From NCBI RefSeq assembly GCF_000010645.1, contig NC_011565.1, forward strand, positions 386,001 to 450,000: DNA of 64,000 nt. Direction: 5' to 3'. Positions 8,690 to 18,901 of this stretch are shown in pieces. This DNA comes from Candidatus Azobacteroides pseudotrichonymphae genomovar. CFP2. GTDB lineage: Bacteria > Bacteroidota > Bacteroidia > Bacteroidales > Azobacteroidaceae. The notes under the pieces are model-generated. The model saw only the letters and a program-made list of their open reading frames with translations, was not told the DNA's origin and made no database searches. A program made the translations under genes and the position numbers. Position 1 is the first letter of the stretch. Each line of letters opens with the position of its first letter.

Positions 8690-9478
8690 ATGTTAAGAGT
8701 TTCGTTCGAGCAGCTATTGGAGGCGGGGGTACATTTCGGACACTTAAAAAGGAAATGGAATCCGGCAATGGCTCCTTACATTTTCATGGAACGTAAGGGT
8801 ATCCATATTATTGATTTGCATAAGACTATTTTAAAAATAGATGAAGCGTCATCGGCTATTAAGCAAATTATCAGATCTGGACGTAAAATATTGTTTGTAG
8901 CTACTAAAAAACAAGCAAAGCAAGTAGTTGCTGATAAAGTATCCTTTGTAGGAATGCCTTATGTTACTGAACATTGGGCCGGTGGTATGTTAACTAATTT
9001 TCCTACGATTCGCAAAGCTATTCAGAAAATGACAGTTATTGATAGAATGGCTCATGATGGGACGTTTGACCTTTTATCTAAAAGAGAAAGATTGCAGATT
9101 ACTCGTCAGCGTGCTAAACTGGAAAAAAATTTGGGTTCGATCGCGGATTTAAAACGTTTGCCTTCTGCATTGTTTGTGGTAGATGTAATGAAAGAGCGTA
9201 TTGCTGTTTCAGAGGCTAAACGTTTAGATATCCCTGTATTTGCAATAGTAGATACTAACTCTAATCCTAATGGTATAGATTTTATTATTCCAGCTAATGA
9301 TGATGCCACTAGTTCCATAGAGGTGATTTTAAATGCTATTTGTGATGCAATTATTGAGGGAAAAGAAGAAAGGATGATGGATACTTCTATAAATAATGAA
9401 AACAAGGAAAAGACGGTTTCTGTTTTTCGTAAAAGAACGAAAATAGAAGGTAGAAGTAAGAAGGATTCTTTAAGTTGA
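8690..9478 (+). CDS. rpsB: 30S ribosomal protein S2
   Basis: 262 residues. LLEAGVHFGHLKRKWNPAM, FVATKKQAKQVV, WAGGMLTNFPTI and the C-terminal IVDTNSNPNGIDFIIPANDD are all standard S2 blocks. The charged tail (residues about 230-262) varies in this family. It is followed by tsf after 16 bases, the near-universal S2/EF-Ts pairing. Confidence 0.98.
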   Translation: MLRVSFEQLLEAGVHFGHLKRKWNPAMAPYIFMERKGIHIIDLHKTILKIDEASSAIKQIIRSGRKILFVATKKQAKQVVADKVSFVGMPYVTEHWAGGMLTNFPTIRKAIQKMTVIDRMAHDGTFDLLSKRERLQITRQRAKLEKNLGSIADLKRLPSALFVVDVMKERIAVSEAKRLDIPVFAIVDTNSNPNGIDFIIPANDDATSSIEVILNAICDAIIEGKEERMMDTSINNENKEKTVSVFRKRTKIEGRSKKDSLS

Positions 9479-9494
9479 TATATAAAAGAATGGT

Positions 9495-10319
9495 ATGGCA
9501 GTTACAAAGTTAGATGTTCAATATCTGAGAAAAATGACTGGAGCAGGTGTAATGGATTGTAGAAATGCACTTAGAGAAGCGGAAGGTAATTACGATAAGG
9601 CAGTGGAGGTAATTCGTAAAAAGGGTAAAGTAATAGCTTCTAAACGTGAAAGCCGTGAAGCTTCTGAAGGTTGTGTTCTTGCTTCTTCGAAGCAAGGTTT
9701 TGCTTCTATTGTAGCTGTGAAGTGTGAGACAGATTTTGTAGCGAAGGGAGAGGATTTTGTTGATATGGTGAGAAAGATTCTAAGTGTGACCTTAGAAAAT
9801 AAACCTAGAACTATAGAAGATTTGAATGATCTATTTATAGATGGACGTAGAATTTGCGAATGGATAACGGAGCGTAGTGGAATAAGTGGTGAAAAAATGG
9901 AATTGGGGATTTATGAATATTTAGAGGCTCCTTATACAGTAGCGTACGTTCATCCTGGTAATAAATTAGCTGTTATTGTTGGGTTCAACCAAGTAATAGT
10001 AAAGACTCAAGTAGCTAGAGATGTAGCCATGCAAATAGCAGCTATGAATCCTATAAGTGTAGATAAGAATTCTATTCCAGCAAAGATTGTAGAAAGAGAA
10101 GAGAAAATAGCTCGCGAAAAAGCAATAGAACAAGGTAAACCTGAAGCAATTTTGGATCGGATAGTAAATGGGGCTTTAAATAAATATTATAAAGAGTATA
10201 CGTTGCTGTTGCAAAATTTTGTGAAAGATCCAAAAATTACTATCGATGATTATCTAAAAGGGCAAAGTAGAGATTTGACTGTTATTGAGTTTCGGCGTAT
10301 TAATCTGAATATGGAATGA
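9495..10319 (+). CDS. tsf: Translation elongation factor Ts
   Basis: 274 residues; the nucleotide-exchange factor for EF-Tu. The N-terminal UBA-like module reads LRKMTGAGVMDCRNALREAE. VKCETDFVAKGEDF is the conserved core strand and loop, and VAMQIAAMNP lies in the second subdomain. Last gene of the ribosomal operon; a hairpin terminator follows about 55 bases later. Confidence 0.97.
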   Translation: MAVTKLDVQYLRKMTGAGVMDCRNALREAEGNYDKAVEVIRKKGKVIASKRESREASEGCVLASSKQGFASIVAVKCETDFVAKGEDFVDMVRKILSVTLENKPRTIEDLNDLFIDGRRICEWITERSGISGEKMELGIYEYLEAPYTVAYVHPGNKLAVIVGFNQVIVKTQVARDVAMQIAAMNPISVDKNSIPAKIVEREEKIAREKAIEQGKPEAILDRIVNGALNKYYKEYTLLLQNFVKDPKITIDDYLKGQSRDLTVIEFRRINLNME

Positions 10320-10373
10320 CTACTTTGTATGATGTAAGACACGAATAAGTGGGTTATATATAAACTTGACTTG

Positions 10374-10403
10374 AAGGCCGTTTTATCTGAAATGGTCTTT
10401 TTA
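10374..10403 (+). terminator. Rho-independent terminator after tsf
   Basis: The arms AAGGCCGTTT (10374-10383) and AAATGGTCTT (10390-10399) pair over 10 positions with two G-U pairs around a 6-base loop, followed by a short T run. It closes the rplM-tsf operon just upstream of the groES promoter. Confidence 0.7.
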
Positions 10404-10420
10404 GTGTTCTCATATGAATT

Positions 10421-10433
10421 TGACAAATTGTCA
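10421..10433. promoter_or_regulatory. Palindrome upstream of groES, candidate operator
   Basis: TGACAAATTGTCA has perfect 6-base arms around a single central A. It lies 10 bases upstream of the sigma-54-like promoter of groES. It could be the binding site of an activator or repressor of the chaperonin operon; no binding protein is known from this window. Confidence 0.5.
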
Positions 10434-10443
10434 GTTATTTTTT

Positions 10444-10459
10444 TGGCATGGTCTTTGCA
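10444..10459 (+). promoter_or_regulatory. Sigma-54-like (-24/-12) promoter of groES-groEL
   Basis: TGGCATGGTCTTTGCA matches the sigma-54 consensus TGGCACG-N4-TTGCW with one mismatch and exact GG-to-GC spacing of 10 bases. A start site about 12 bases after the GC, near 10470, would give a leader of about 43 bases before groES. No good TTTG/TAnnTTTG pair was noticed there. Confidence 0.6.
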
Positions 10460-10512
10460 AGACTTACTAAAGGTAAAAAAGTAGAATAATTAACTTAAAA
10501 TAATTTAGAATT

Positions 10513-10788
10513 ATGAGTATTAATATTAAGCCATTAGCAGATAGAGTATTGGTAAAGCCTGCTGCTGCTGAAGAAAAAACAGTTGGAGGAATTATTATTC
10601 CTGATTCTGCAAAAGAAAAACCGTTAAAAGGTGAGGTAATCGCAGTAGGTAATGGTTCTAAGGACGAACAAATGGTTCTAAAAAAGGGAGATGAAATTCT
10701 TTATGGTAAATATTCCGGAACAGAGATAGAATTGGACGGAATGCAATATTTGATTATGCGTCAGTCTGATGTATTAGCTATTATTTAA
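10513..10788 (+). CDS. groS: Co-chaperonin GroES
   Basis: 91 residues, normal length; the heptameric lid of the GroEL chamber. [19 protein letters not shown] is the classical start, and the mobile loop reads [18 protein letters not shown] (residues about 20-37). It is followed by groEL after 37 bases in the usual operon. Confidence 0.98.
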   Translation: MSINIKPLADRVLVKPAAAEEKTVGGIIIPDSAKEKPLKGEVIAVGNGSKDEQMVLKKGDEILYGKYSGTEIELDGMQYLIMRQSDVLAII

Positions 10789-10810
10789 TAAAATAATTAT
10801 TAACAGTTAA

Positions 10811-12454
<1,644 letters not shown>

Positions 12455-12488
12455 TGATGTAATTTTATTACAGGATTTCAAAATATTC

Positions 12489-12536
12489 AAAAGAAGAGGT
12501 GATTCTCAAATAGGAGGATTTGCCTCTTCTTTTTTT
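12489..12536 (+). terminator. Strong rho-independent terminator after groEL
   Basis: The arms AAAAGAAGAGG (12489-12499) and CCTCTTCTTTT (12523-12533) pair perfectly over 11 bases and run into a T stretch. This is the clearest terminator of the window. Confidence 0.9.
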
Positions 12537-12677
12537 GATCAATATTTTATATACAAGTTGTTAATACGATGATTCTGTCAACTTTGTTTGTAACAAAATG
12601 AGAGTATTTATATTTCTTTCGTGATTTGAATATTAGTGATAAGTAAATGTTTTTATGTTGATAGTAATTATTTTTTC

Positions 12678-12685
12678 TACTTTTG
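12678..12685 (+). promoter_or_regulatory. Possible -7 element for efp
   Basis: TACTTTTG fits TAnnTTTG exactly, 57 bases before the efp start. The upstream box is poor (only GTTG with 17-base spacing), so confidence is limited. Confidence 0.35.
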
Positions 12686-12742
12686 TGAAGTACAGAGACA
12701 ATTTAATCGAAAAATAGAAAAATAAAATATAGTAGTATTTGA

Positions 12743-13306
12743 ATGGCAACTACAGCTGATTTTAAAAGTGGTATGTGTCTTAATTTGGAAGGTCGATACT
12801 ATTATATAGTAGAGTTTTTGCATGTGAAACCAGGTAAAGGTCCAGCCTTTGTGCGTACAAAACTTAAAAGTGTGACTACTGGCCGGGTAATTGAAAAAAC
12901 GTTTAATGCTGGGGTAAAAATAGATGAAGTTCGGATAGAACGTCGTTTATATCTGTTTCTTTATCAGGATGATATGATTTATCATTTTATGCAAAATGAG
13001 ACATTCGAACAAGTATTTGTTGAACGAAATAATATTGTGGGTGTAGATTTTTTGAAGGAAGGTGATATGGTAGAAATAGTTGTCCATGCAGATTCTGAGA
13101 CTATTTTATTCGCAGAGATTCCTATTCATGCAGTTTTGACAGTTATTTATACTGAACCAGGTATTAAGGGAGATACGGCTACTAATGCGACTAAACTTGC
13201 TACAATAGAAACTGGAGCTTCCATACGTGTCCCCCTTTTCATTAATAAAGGAGATAAAATAAAAGTAGATACACGCAATGGTTCTTATGTAGAAAGGGTA
13301 AAATAG
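12743..13306 (+). CDS. efp: Translation elongation factor P
   Basis: 187 residues; relieves ribosome stalling at polyproline. The three-barrel fold is visible: the N-terminal KOW-like domain carries the loop [11 protein letters not shown], with the tip lysine at residue 32 where other bacteria add a modification, and the C-terminus has [16 protein letters not shown]. It ends 2 bases before the stop of the convergent glycosyltransferase gene. Confidence 0.97.
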   Translation: MATTADFKSGMCLNLEGRYYYIVEFLHVKPGKGPAFVRTKLKSVTTGRVIEKTFNAGVKIDEVRIERRLYLFLYQDDMIYHFMQNETFEQVFVERNNIVGVDFLKEGDMVEIVVHADSETILFAEIPIHAVLTVIYTEPGIKGDTATNATKLATIETGASIRVPLFINKGDKIKVDTRNGSYVERVK

Positions 13307-13308
13307 AT

Positions 13309-14403
13309 TTATTTTTCCCTTTGCAAGGTGGATGTAAATTTGTCTAATTCTTTTGTCCAATATTTTTCTGAATGTTGTACCCAAATGCGGAATTCAATAT
13401 TTTCTTTGTGTTTTGGGATGTAGTCTATTAGTTTTTTTAGATCAAAATAATTGGATATTATTCCTGCTCCTGCAAGGAATGCCTCATAGGCATTACAAGA
13501 TTGTTCTATATGGGTAGGTACCATTAATATGGGTTTGCCTAGATACATGGCTTCACAAATAGATTCAAAACCGGCAGTAGTAGCATAAGCCTTACATCTT
13601 GTCATATATTTGATAAATAATTTGTCGTTTAAAGTGTGAAAAGTTAAAAACTTGTTTATAATAGTTTTTTTAGGGGTATTTTTTTTATCCCAAAAAAAAT
13701 GTAGATGTACGTAGGGATATTTTTTCTGATATTCAATAATTTCATTGGCAAGGTTGTCGTTTAGTATATAACCGTGTAAATAATCGCATTTTGTTGGAAA
13801 GCATTGGAATATTTCTTCTCTTAATAAGGGAGGAACAATGATAATCCGGCTTTTTGGTGGATTTTTTCTTTTTTTTATAGATAGTGCGAATAGGACGGAT
13901 GATTTTATACAAGTGAGTTGAGTGAAAAATCTTAACAATGTTAATTCTAATTTGTTCCCTGATGGGAATTTATATTCGGGGTGTAATAAAAGATATTGAT
14001 GAGCTATACTTACATAAGGAGTCTTAATAGGAAATATAGCATAGGTTAAACCAACTATTATTTCGTAGAAATTGATTACAACATCCACATTTAATCTTTT
14101 AATTTTATTGCGAATGAAATAGATACTTATAAAGTAAGTAGGTAATTTGAATAGGTTATAAATTGTACTGGATAGAATATTTGCTTTTTTATGTTTCGTA
14201 CTTGGTAAAAAATTAGGGCTATTAAAATATTCTATTGGAACATTTATTCTTTTTGTAAAGAAATCTGGCAATTCTCTACGTTTGCTTTTTCCTATGAGTG
14301 CAGAAACTACTTTATGTCCATTTTTATTTAATATGTCTTTTAAGGCTATAGATTGCATTAGGTGTCCTCTACCTTCTCCTTGAATTATAAAAAGAAATTT
14401 CAT
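13309..14403 (-). CDS. Glycosyltransferase-like protein, MurG/GT28-type fold
   Basis: 364 residues. The N-terminus FIIQGEGRGHLMQSIALKD has the GxGRGHxxQ loop of nucleotide-sugar glycosyltransferases of the MurG/UGT type. The C-terminal domain carries TTAGFESICEAMYLGKPIL, the donor-binding block of that group. Bacteroidetes have a family of such proteins annotated only as glycosyltransferase; acceptor and sugar cannot be read from the sequence. A weakly hydrophobic stretch around residues 85-100 may touch the membrane. It is convergent with efp and has its own upstream region. Confidence 0.7.
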   Translation of the reverse strand: MKFLFIIQGEGRGHLMQSIALKDILNKNGHKVVSALIGKSKRRELPDFFTKRINVPIEYFNSPNFLPSTKHKKANILSSTIYNLFKLPTYFISIYFIRNKIKRLNVDVVINFYEIIVGLTYAIFPIKTPYVSIAHQYLLLHPEYKFPSGNKLELTLLRFFTQLTCIKSSVLFALSIKKRKNPPKSRIIIVPPLLREEIFQCFPTKCDYLHGYILNDNLANEIIEYQKKYPYVHLHFFWDKKNTPKKTIINKFLTFHTLNDKLFIKYMTRCKAYATTAGFESICEAMYLGKPILMVPTHIEQSCNAYEAFLAGAGIISNYFDLKKLIDYIPKHKENIEFRIWVQHSEKYWTKELDKFTSTLQREK

Positions 14404-14843
14404 TCAGATTTTTTTAACTTAAATACTGATTACTAAAAACTAAGAAATTTTTATAACGCTTTGTGGATTCATACATTAGCAATAACGTTTTCTATAAAAA
14501 TTTTGCAAAATTTTGAAATGTAATTCTGCAAATTTAATGCTATTGAGAGACTATAGGGGCTATGAAAGAGTTTCTTTCTATATTGAGAATTTTACGAAAA
14601 GAAAGAATAAGAGATTTTTTCTTTCGGGAAGAGATGAATGACTGATTTTCCAGTTTGTTTCTATTGATTACTGAAACGAAATAGTAAGTGAAAATGTATA
14701 ATTTATTCATTAATTAAATTTAAATTAAATTTGGGAGAAAGAATGTGAGAGATGTATTTGATACATGTAAATGATATAATTTTGAAATTATATACATTGA
14801 AAAATACAGGATGCTGATTATTTTTGTGTGTATTTATTGAACT
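14404..14843. other. 440-base gap between divergent genes
   Basis: The shared upstream region of the glycosyltransferase (minus) and the TPR protein (plus). A TAAATTTGC box reads on the minus strand at 14536-14528 and could serve the glycosyltransferase. AT-rich, with no gene or gene remnant I can recognise. Confidence 0.5.
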
Positions 14844-15536
14844 ATGGGAAAAGAAACGGAGACTAACAATTTTTTTAGTACAAAGAAGGAGGTCAGTGAT
14901 TTTTTTTTAAAAACAGGTTGGTTTTTAGGAAAATATTTCAAACGAATTTTTATAATTATGGTAGTAATTATTGTAATTGTAGTGAGTTCTATTATTTTTT
15001 ATGAGAGCTACCTTATTTCTCGTGAGAAGAGTGCGGAAATTGCTTTTTTCTCTGGTCAGAACTATTTTAGCAATCAACAATGGGGAATTGCTTTGAATGG
15101 AGATAGTACTAATTACATTGGTTTTTTAGGTATAATAGAAGAGTTTAGAGGAACTAAATCTGCTAACTTGGCAAAAGCTTATGCAGGAATTTGCCAATAT
15201 CAACTGGGGAATTATAAAGAATCTCTTAAAATTTTAAAGAGTTATAGTAATAAAGACCAGTTATTTGCTTCACAAATAATTGGAGCTATTGGTGATTGCG
15301 AAGTTAATTTGGGCAATATAAAAGAAGGAATCGTTTTTTTTCAAAAAGCAGCAATTAAAGCTTGTAGCTCATCGTTAAGTCCTATTTATCTAAAAAAAGC
15401 TGCTATTGCTTATGAAAGTTTGAAAGATTATAAATCAGCTTTAGAGATTTATAAAACTATTAAGATTAATTACCCCCAATTTTTAGAAACTAATGCTATT
15501 GAAAAAAATATTGAGAGGGCAAAAGCAAAGCTTTGA
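14844..15536 (+). CDS. Membrane-anchored TPR protein
   Basis: 230 residues. One strong transmembrane helix (residues about 35-53, IFIIMVVIIVIVVSSIIFY) follows a 34-residue cytoplasmic tail. The rest has tetratricopeptide-like repeats, for example YAGICQYQLGNYKESLKIL and YESLKDYKSALEIYKTI. The layout resembles YfgM/AncA-type helper proteins of the envelope and matches a TPR protein common in Bacteroidales. Function cannot be named; a scaffold role in envelope assembly or secretion is an inference. It is probably monocistronic. Confidence 0.75.
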   Translation: MGKETETNNFFSTKKEVSDFFLKTGWFLGKYFKRIFIIMVVIIVIVVSSIIFYESYLISREKSAEIAFFSGQNYFSNQQWGIALNGDSTNYIGFLGIIEEFRGTKSANLAKAYAGICQYQLGNYKESLKILKSYSNKDQLFASQIIGAIGDCEVNLGNIKEGIVFFQKAAIKACSSSLSPIYLKKAAIAYESLKDYKSALEIYKTIKINYPQFLETNAIEKNIERAKAKL

Positions 15537-15617
15537 TATTTTGTACTAAACTCGCCTTTCGAGTGCATATAAGATATTATAAGTGATTTTGTAAGTGGAG
15601 TTTCTTTCGTATTCTTT

Positions 15618-16499
15618 TCATGATTTGTTAGTAAGTAAGTTAATGCACTTTTTCAAGCTTACTTCCCAATTAGGGATTACAATATCAAAAGCTTTTTTTA
15701 TTTTCTTTTTGTTTAAGGCACTGTAAAATGGACGTTTTGCTCGAATAGGATATTGTTCTGTTGTAATTGGACGTATTTTACAATTTTTCGTTTCAGAAAG
15801 TTGTAAGATTTTCTTTGCAAAGTCGAACCATGAGACAATACCTTCATTACTATAGTGAAAGATACCTGAGTGGAAATTTTTTGTTTTTTTTAAAAAAGTA
15901 ATGAGTACTAGGATAGTATTTGCTAAGTCAGGTGCAAAAGTGGGTGTTCCTATTTGATCGCAAACGACGTTTATTTCTGATTTTTCTTTTATTAAACGGA
16001 GTATTTTTTTTACAAAATTGTATCCGTAAATAGAATATAGCCAGGAAGTTCTTATAATTATGCTTTCTGGACAATTTTTCATTAGAGTATTTTCCCCTTC
16101 AAGTTTACTTTTTCCATAAACTGATTGTGGATTGGTAATATCTGTTTCTATGTAGGGAGTATTTTTTACACCATCAAATACGTAATTAGTAGAAATATGG
16201 ATAATTTTTGCTTTTCCTCTGGCTGCTGCCTCTACTATGTTTTTTACTGCATCACGGTTGATTAAATAGCACAAATCTATTTCTTCTTCTGCTTTATCTA
16301 CGGCAGTGTAGGCAGCACAGTTAATGATGTAGTCTATTTTGTGTTTTTTTACAAAATGAATAACCTCTTTTTTATTTGTTAAATCTAATGTATCAATGTC
16401 AGTTGGAATAAAGTTAAATTCAGAATGTTGAGTAAATACTTTTGTCAGTTCGCATCCCAATTGTCCTTTTGCTCCTGTGACTAGAACAGTTTTTGTCAT
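15618..16499 (-). CDS. rfbD: dTDP-4-dehydrorhamnose reductase
   Basis: 293 residues from the ATG at 16499; a TTG two codons upstream is less likely. A short-chain reductase that finishes dTDP-L-rhamnose for surface polysaccharides. The Rossmann loop is VLVTGAKGQLGCEL, the active site ISTNYVFDG followed by VYGKSKLEGE (YxxxK), and SWLYSIYGYNFV and FHYSNEG are family blocks. The other three rhamnose genes are not in the window. Confidence 0.92.
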   Translation of the reverse strand: MTKTVLVTGAKGQLGCELTKVFTQHSEFNFIPTDIDTLDLTNKKEVIHFVKKHKIDYIINCAAYTAVDKAEEEIDLCYLINRDAVKNIVEAAARGKAKIIHISTNYVFDGVKNTPYIETDITNPQSVYGKSKLEGENTLMKNCPESIIIRTSWLYSIYGYNFVKKILRLIKEKSEINVVCDQIGTPTFAPDLANTILVLITFLKKTKNFHSGIFHYSNEGIVSWFDFAKKILQLSETKNCKIRPITTEQYPIRAKRPFYSALNKKKIKKAFDIVIPNWEVSLKKCINLLTNKS

Positions 16500-17300
16500 T
16501 GACAATTTATATTCATTGTTCTTAACTAATTCTTTATATGAACTAGTCTCTTTATTTAAATACTAAGACAAACAAATAAAAGCAAGAGGTTAGTATGTTT
16601 GTGGTAGGATAATAGTGGAATAAATTACTGTCCTCATGGGAGGAACCTACATAGGAAGCATGATATTTGGTTTGGTTTGTCATAAAAGAAAGACAATAAA
16701 AAAAACTTTTTAAAATATTATTATATTCAGATAACAATAGAAAGTTTTTACCAAAATTTGATATTCTATATGTCTCTTAATTCAATCTGTAAAGATTCTC
16801 TTCTAAATTAATTAATTGCGTCGGTAACCAAAATACTTTTTGAAACATACCCATAGCTTCATCATAAAAGTTTTTTATCAAAATCATTTTTCCTGTCTTC
16901 TTTAAAAGACACACATACTTTTGGAATCAAAGAAAGGGTTACCTTCCGACAACCCTTTCTTCATTTTAACCTTAAAATTTAGTACCATGAAAACACTATG
17001 CAAATATAGATATTTATGCTGAAAAACATAAAATTTTATAAACTTTTATTGACGTTGATTATCAATATTGTGTATAATAACATAGGTTGACCGAAATTAG
17101 TCAAATACAAGTAAACTTCTTTTGCAAGAGAAGTTCTTTATAGATTTTTGATTAAATATATTCAAGTAATCTAAAGCTGAATATCTTTGTGAATCAAGAC
17201 TATTGATGTTTTTCCAATTTGGTTAGTTTTTAATTTTTAGATTTTTTGAAAAAAATATTTTATGAGGTGATATATTGATAATTATATCAAAAAAATACAT
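16500..17300. other. 800-base gap with an orphan hairpin
   Basis: No intact gene. The minus strand reads open for about 61 codons (16737-16552), and a further stretch (about 16890-16780) reads NFYDEAMGMFQKVFWLP. I could not assign these to a family; they may be remnants of a lost gene. The hairpin at 16930-16961 lies within the gap. Confidence 0.45.
16930..16961. terminator. Perfect 11-bp hairpin with no gene to terminate
   Basis: AAGAAAGGGTT (16930-16940) pairs with AACCCTTTCTT (16951-16961) around a 10-base loop, with T-rich flanks on both strands. Both neighbouring genes start facing away from it, so it probably terminated a gene that is now gone, or acts as an insulator. Confidence 0.55.
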
Positions 17301-17870
17301 ATGAAAAGAATTGTTTTATTAGCTTCTGGATATGGCTCCAATGTAGAAAATATTATTTGTTATTTCGCTAACAACAGAAATTTAGAGTTTCCACTTATAT
17401 TAAGCAATAAAAAAGATGCTTATGTACACAAAAGGGCAATGTTGTTAAATATTCCTTCTTATACAATTAATAAATCTGGTTTTGAAAACGGTCAAGCACT
17501 CCGATTGTTGAAGGAATTTAAGATTGATTTCATTGTTCTGGCAGGTTTTTTATTAAGAGTTCCCGAAAATCTTTTGAGAGCTTATCCAAATAAAATCATC
17601 AATATTCATCCTTCCCTGCTTCCAAAATTTGGAGGGAGAGGGATGTATGGTTTAAATGTACATAAAGCAGTTGTGGAAAATAAAGAAACAGAATCAGGAA
17701 TTACCATTCATTATGTTAATGAAAATTATGATGAAGGGAAAATTATTTTTCAAGCTAAATGTGAAGTCTCCCCTACGGATTCATCAGAGGATATTGCTGC
17801 GAAAGTTCATGCGTTAGAATATGAACATTTTCCTAAAATAATAGAACAGATAACGCGAGATATCCCATGA
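17301..17870 (+). CDS. purN: Phosphoribosylglycinamide formyltransferase
   Basis: 189 residues, normal for PurN, which adds a formyl group from 10-formyl-THF to GAR in purine synthesis. VLLASGYGSNVENII is the phosphate loop; NIHPSLLPKFGGRGMYG contains the catalytic Asn-His; SGITIHYVNENYDEG supplies the aspartate loop. The motifs are complete. It stands alone between two regions of decayed DNA. Confidence 0.95.
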   Translation: MKRIVLLASGYGSNVENIICYFANNRNLEFPLILSNKKDAYVHKRAMLLNIPSYTINKSGFENGQALRLLKEFKIDFIVLAGFLLRVPENLLRAYPNKIINIHPSLLPKFGGRGMYGLNVHKAVVENKETESGITIHYVNENYDEGKIIFQAKCEVSPTDSSEDIAAKVHALEYEHFPKIIEQITRDIP

Positions 17871-17929
17871 TTTAGAATTTAAATATTTTAAATTTCACGC
17901 GTACTCTCTTCCTTTCCTTTATTTCATAT

Positions 17930-18527
17930 TTGATAGAATAAAGAATAGATGAGAAATATTGCGTCAGTTTTCTGTTCTATTTCTGGTTCATTGAAATAAA
18001 TGGTGAAAGTACTCCCTATCGAAGTCAAGTAAAATGCCGTTACCTAGAGAGTAAATGAAAATTCTTGAAAAAATCCAATATAACATCCCAAAATAGCAAT
18101 TAAAACCTTCTAAAAATATACGAGAGAATAAGTTTATTTCTCTTGTTCCAAGGGAGTGAAAATCATTCAATATCTTTTTTATTTTTTACAAGAAGAGCAC
18201 CATATATAGGTTGATTAATCATGAAAATATCATTAATATATATGCATATTGCTATCGGAAAAGAAGGAGGGGAGTTTTCATATAGAAGAAATTAGATAAA
18301 CAGTGCCTTCTATACTTCGTTTAGATGAATAAAAACATAAAAGAGAATTGACATTTGTTCCCAAATTTTTGCCAATCCGATACATAGAGATGAACCCTCT
18401 AACTGGACATTTCTGAAATCAGTCTATGAAACATACTACAAATGGTTATCAACGAGAAGTGATAGTGATAATATTATAAGATTTTTTAGAAAAAATATCT
18501 AGATTCCAGTATAAAAATAAAATGGGA
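17930..18527 (-). pseudogene. Decayed lipoprotein-release (LolC/E-like, FtsX-family) permease
   Basis: Begins directly after the rbfA stop on the same strand. Joining frames gives FSKKSYNIITITS (the LolC/E start), then LEGSSLCIGLAKI, INQPIYGALLVKNKKDIE and FHSLGTREINLFSRIFLEG. These are collinear with the N-terminus, periplasmic domain, last transmembrane region and conserved cytoplasmic loop of the family. Several stops and frameshifts separate the pieces. At about 600 bases it is half the expected 1.2 kb, so pieces are deleted. A 60-codon open stretch (18170-17988) is a fragment, not a gene. Confidence 0.75.
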
Positions 18528-18529
18528 AT

Positions 18530-18880
18530 TCATATTCCTCCATTGAAACCAAGTAAGTGATTTATGTTCTCTACATATTCAAAAGAATTGTCTACAAAAA
18601 AAGCTAATTTAGGTATATGTCTGATTTGTTTACCAATACGTAATCCTAAATTGTATCGAATAGCACTTTTACCTTGTTCGATACTTTGCGTAATTTTTCC
18701 GATTTTATCAGACGGGTAGATACTTAAAAAAATTTTTGCTACACTCAAATCTGAACTTATCCTTACCGTTGTTACCGATATTATAGTCAATTGTCTCATT
18801 TGTTGAGTTTGTAAGCGAAATAATTCATTAATTTCTTTTTGTACAAGACGTTCTATTTTTTGTAATTTTCTTTTCCCCAT
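18530..18880 (-). CDS. rbfA: Ribosome-binding factor A
   Basis: 116 residues of the KH-like RbfA fold, which helps mature the 16S 5' end and the small subunit. KIERLVQKEINELF, TIISVTTVRISSDLSVAKIF and LRIGKQIRHIPKLAFFVDNS follow the family order. It lies 21 bases downstream of the helicase gene and directly upstream of the dead permease, with which it once probably formed an operon. Confidence 0.93.
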   Translation of the reverse strand: MGKRKLQKIERLVQKEINELFRLQTQQMRQLTIISVTTVRISSDLSVAKIFLSIYPSDKIGKITQSIEQGKSAIRYNLGLRIGKQIRHIPKLAFFVDNSFEYVENINHLLGFNGGI

Positions 18881-18901
18881 AAATCGAAGTCTTTTTATTT
18901 T

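Noticed and set aside
17988..18170. 60-codon minus-strand frame as a gene
   Set aside because: It is one surviving fragment of the decayed LolC/E-like permease (conserved cytoplasmic loop), not a separate gene.
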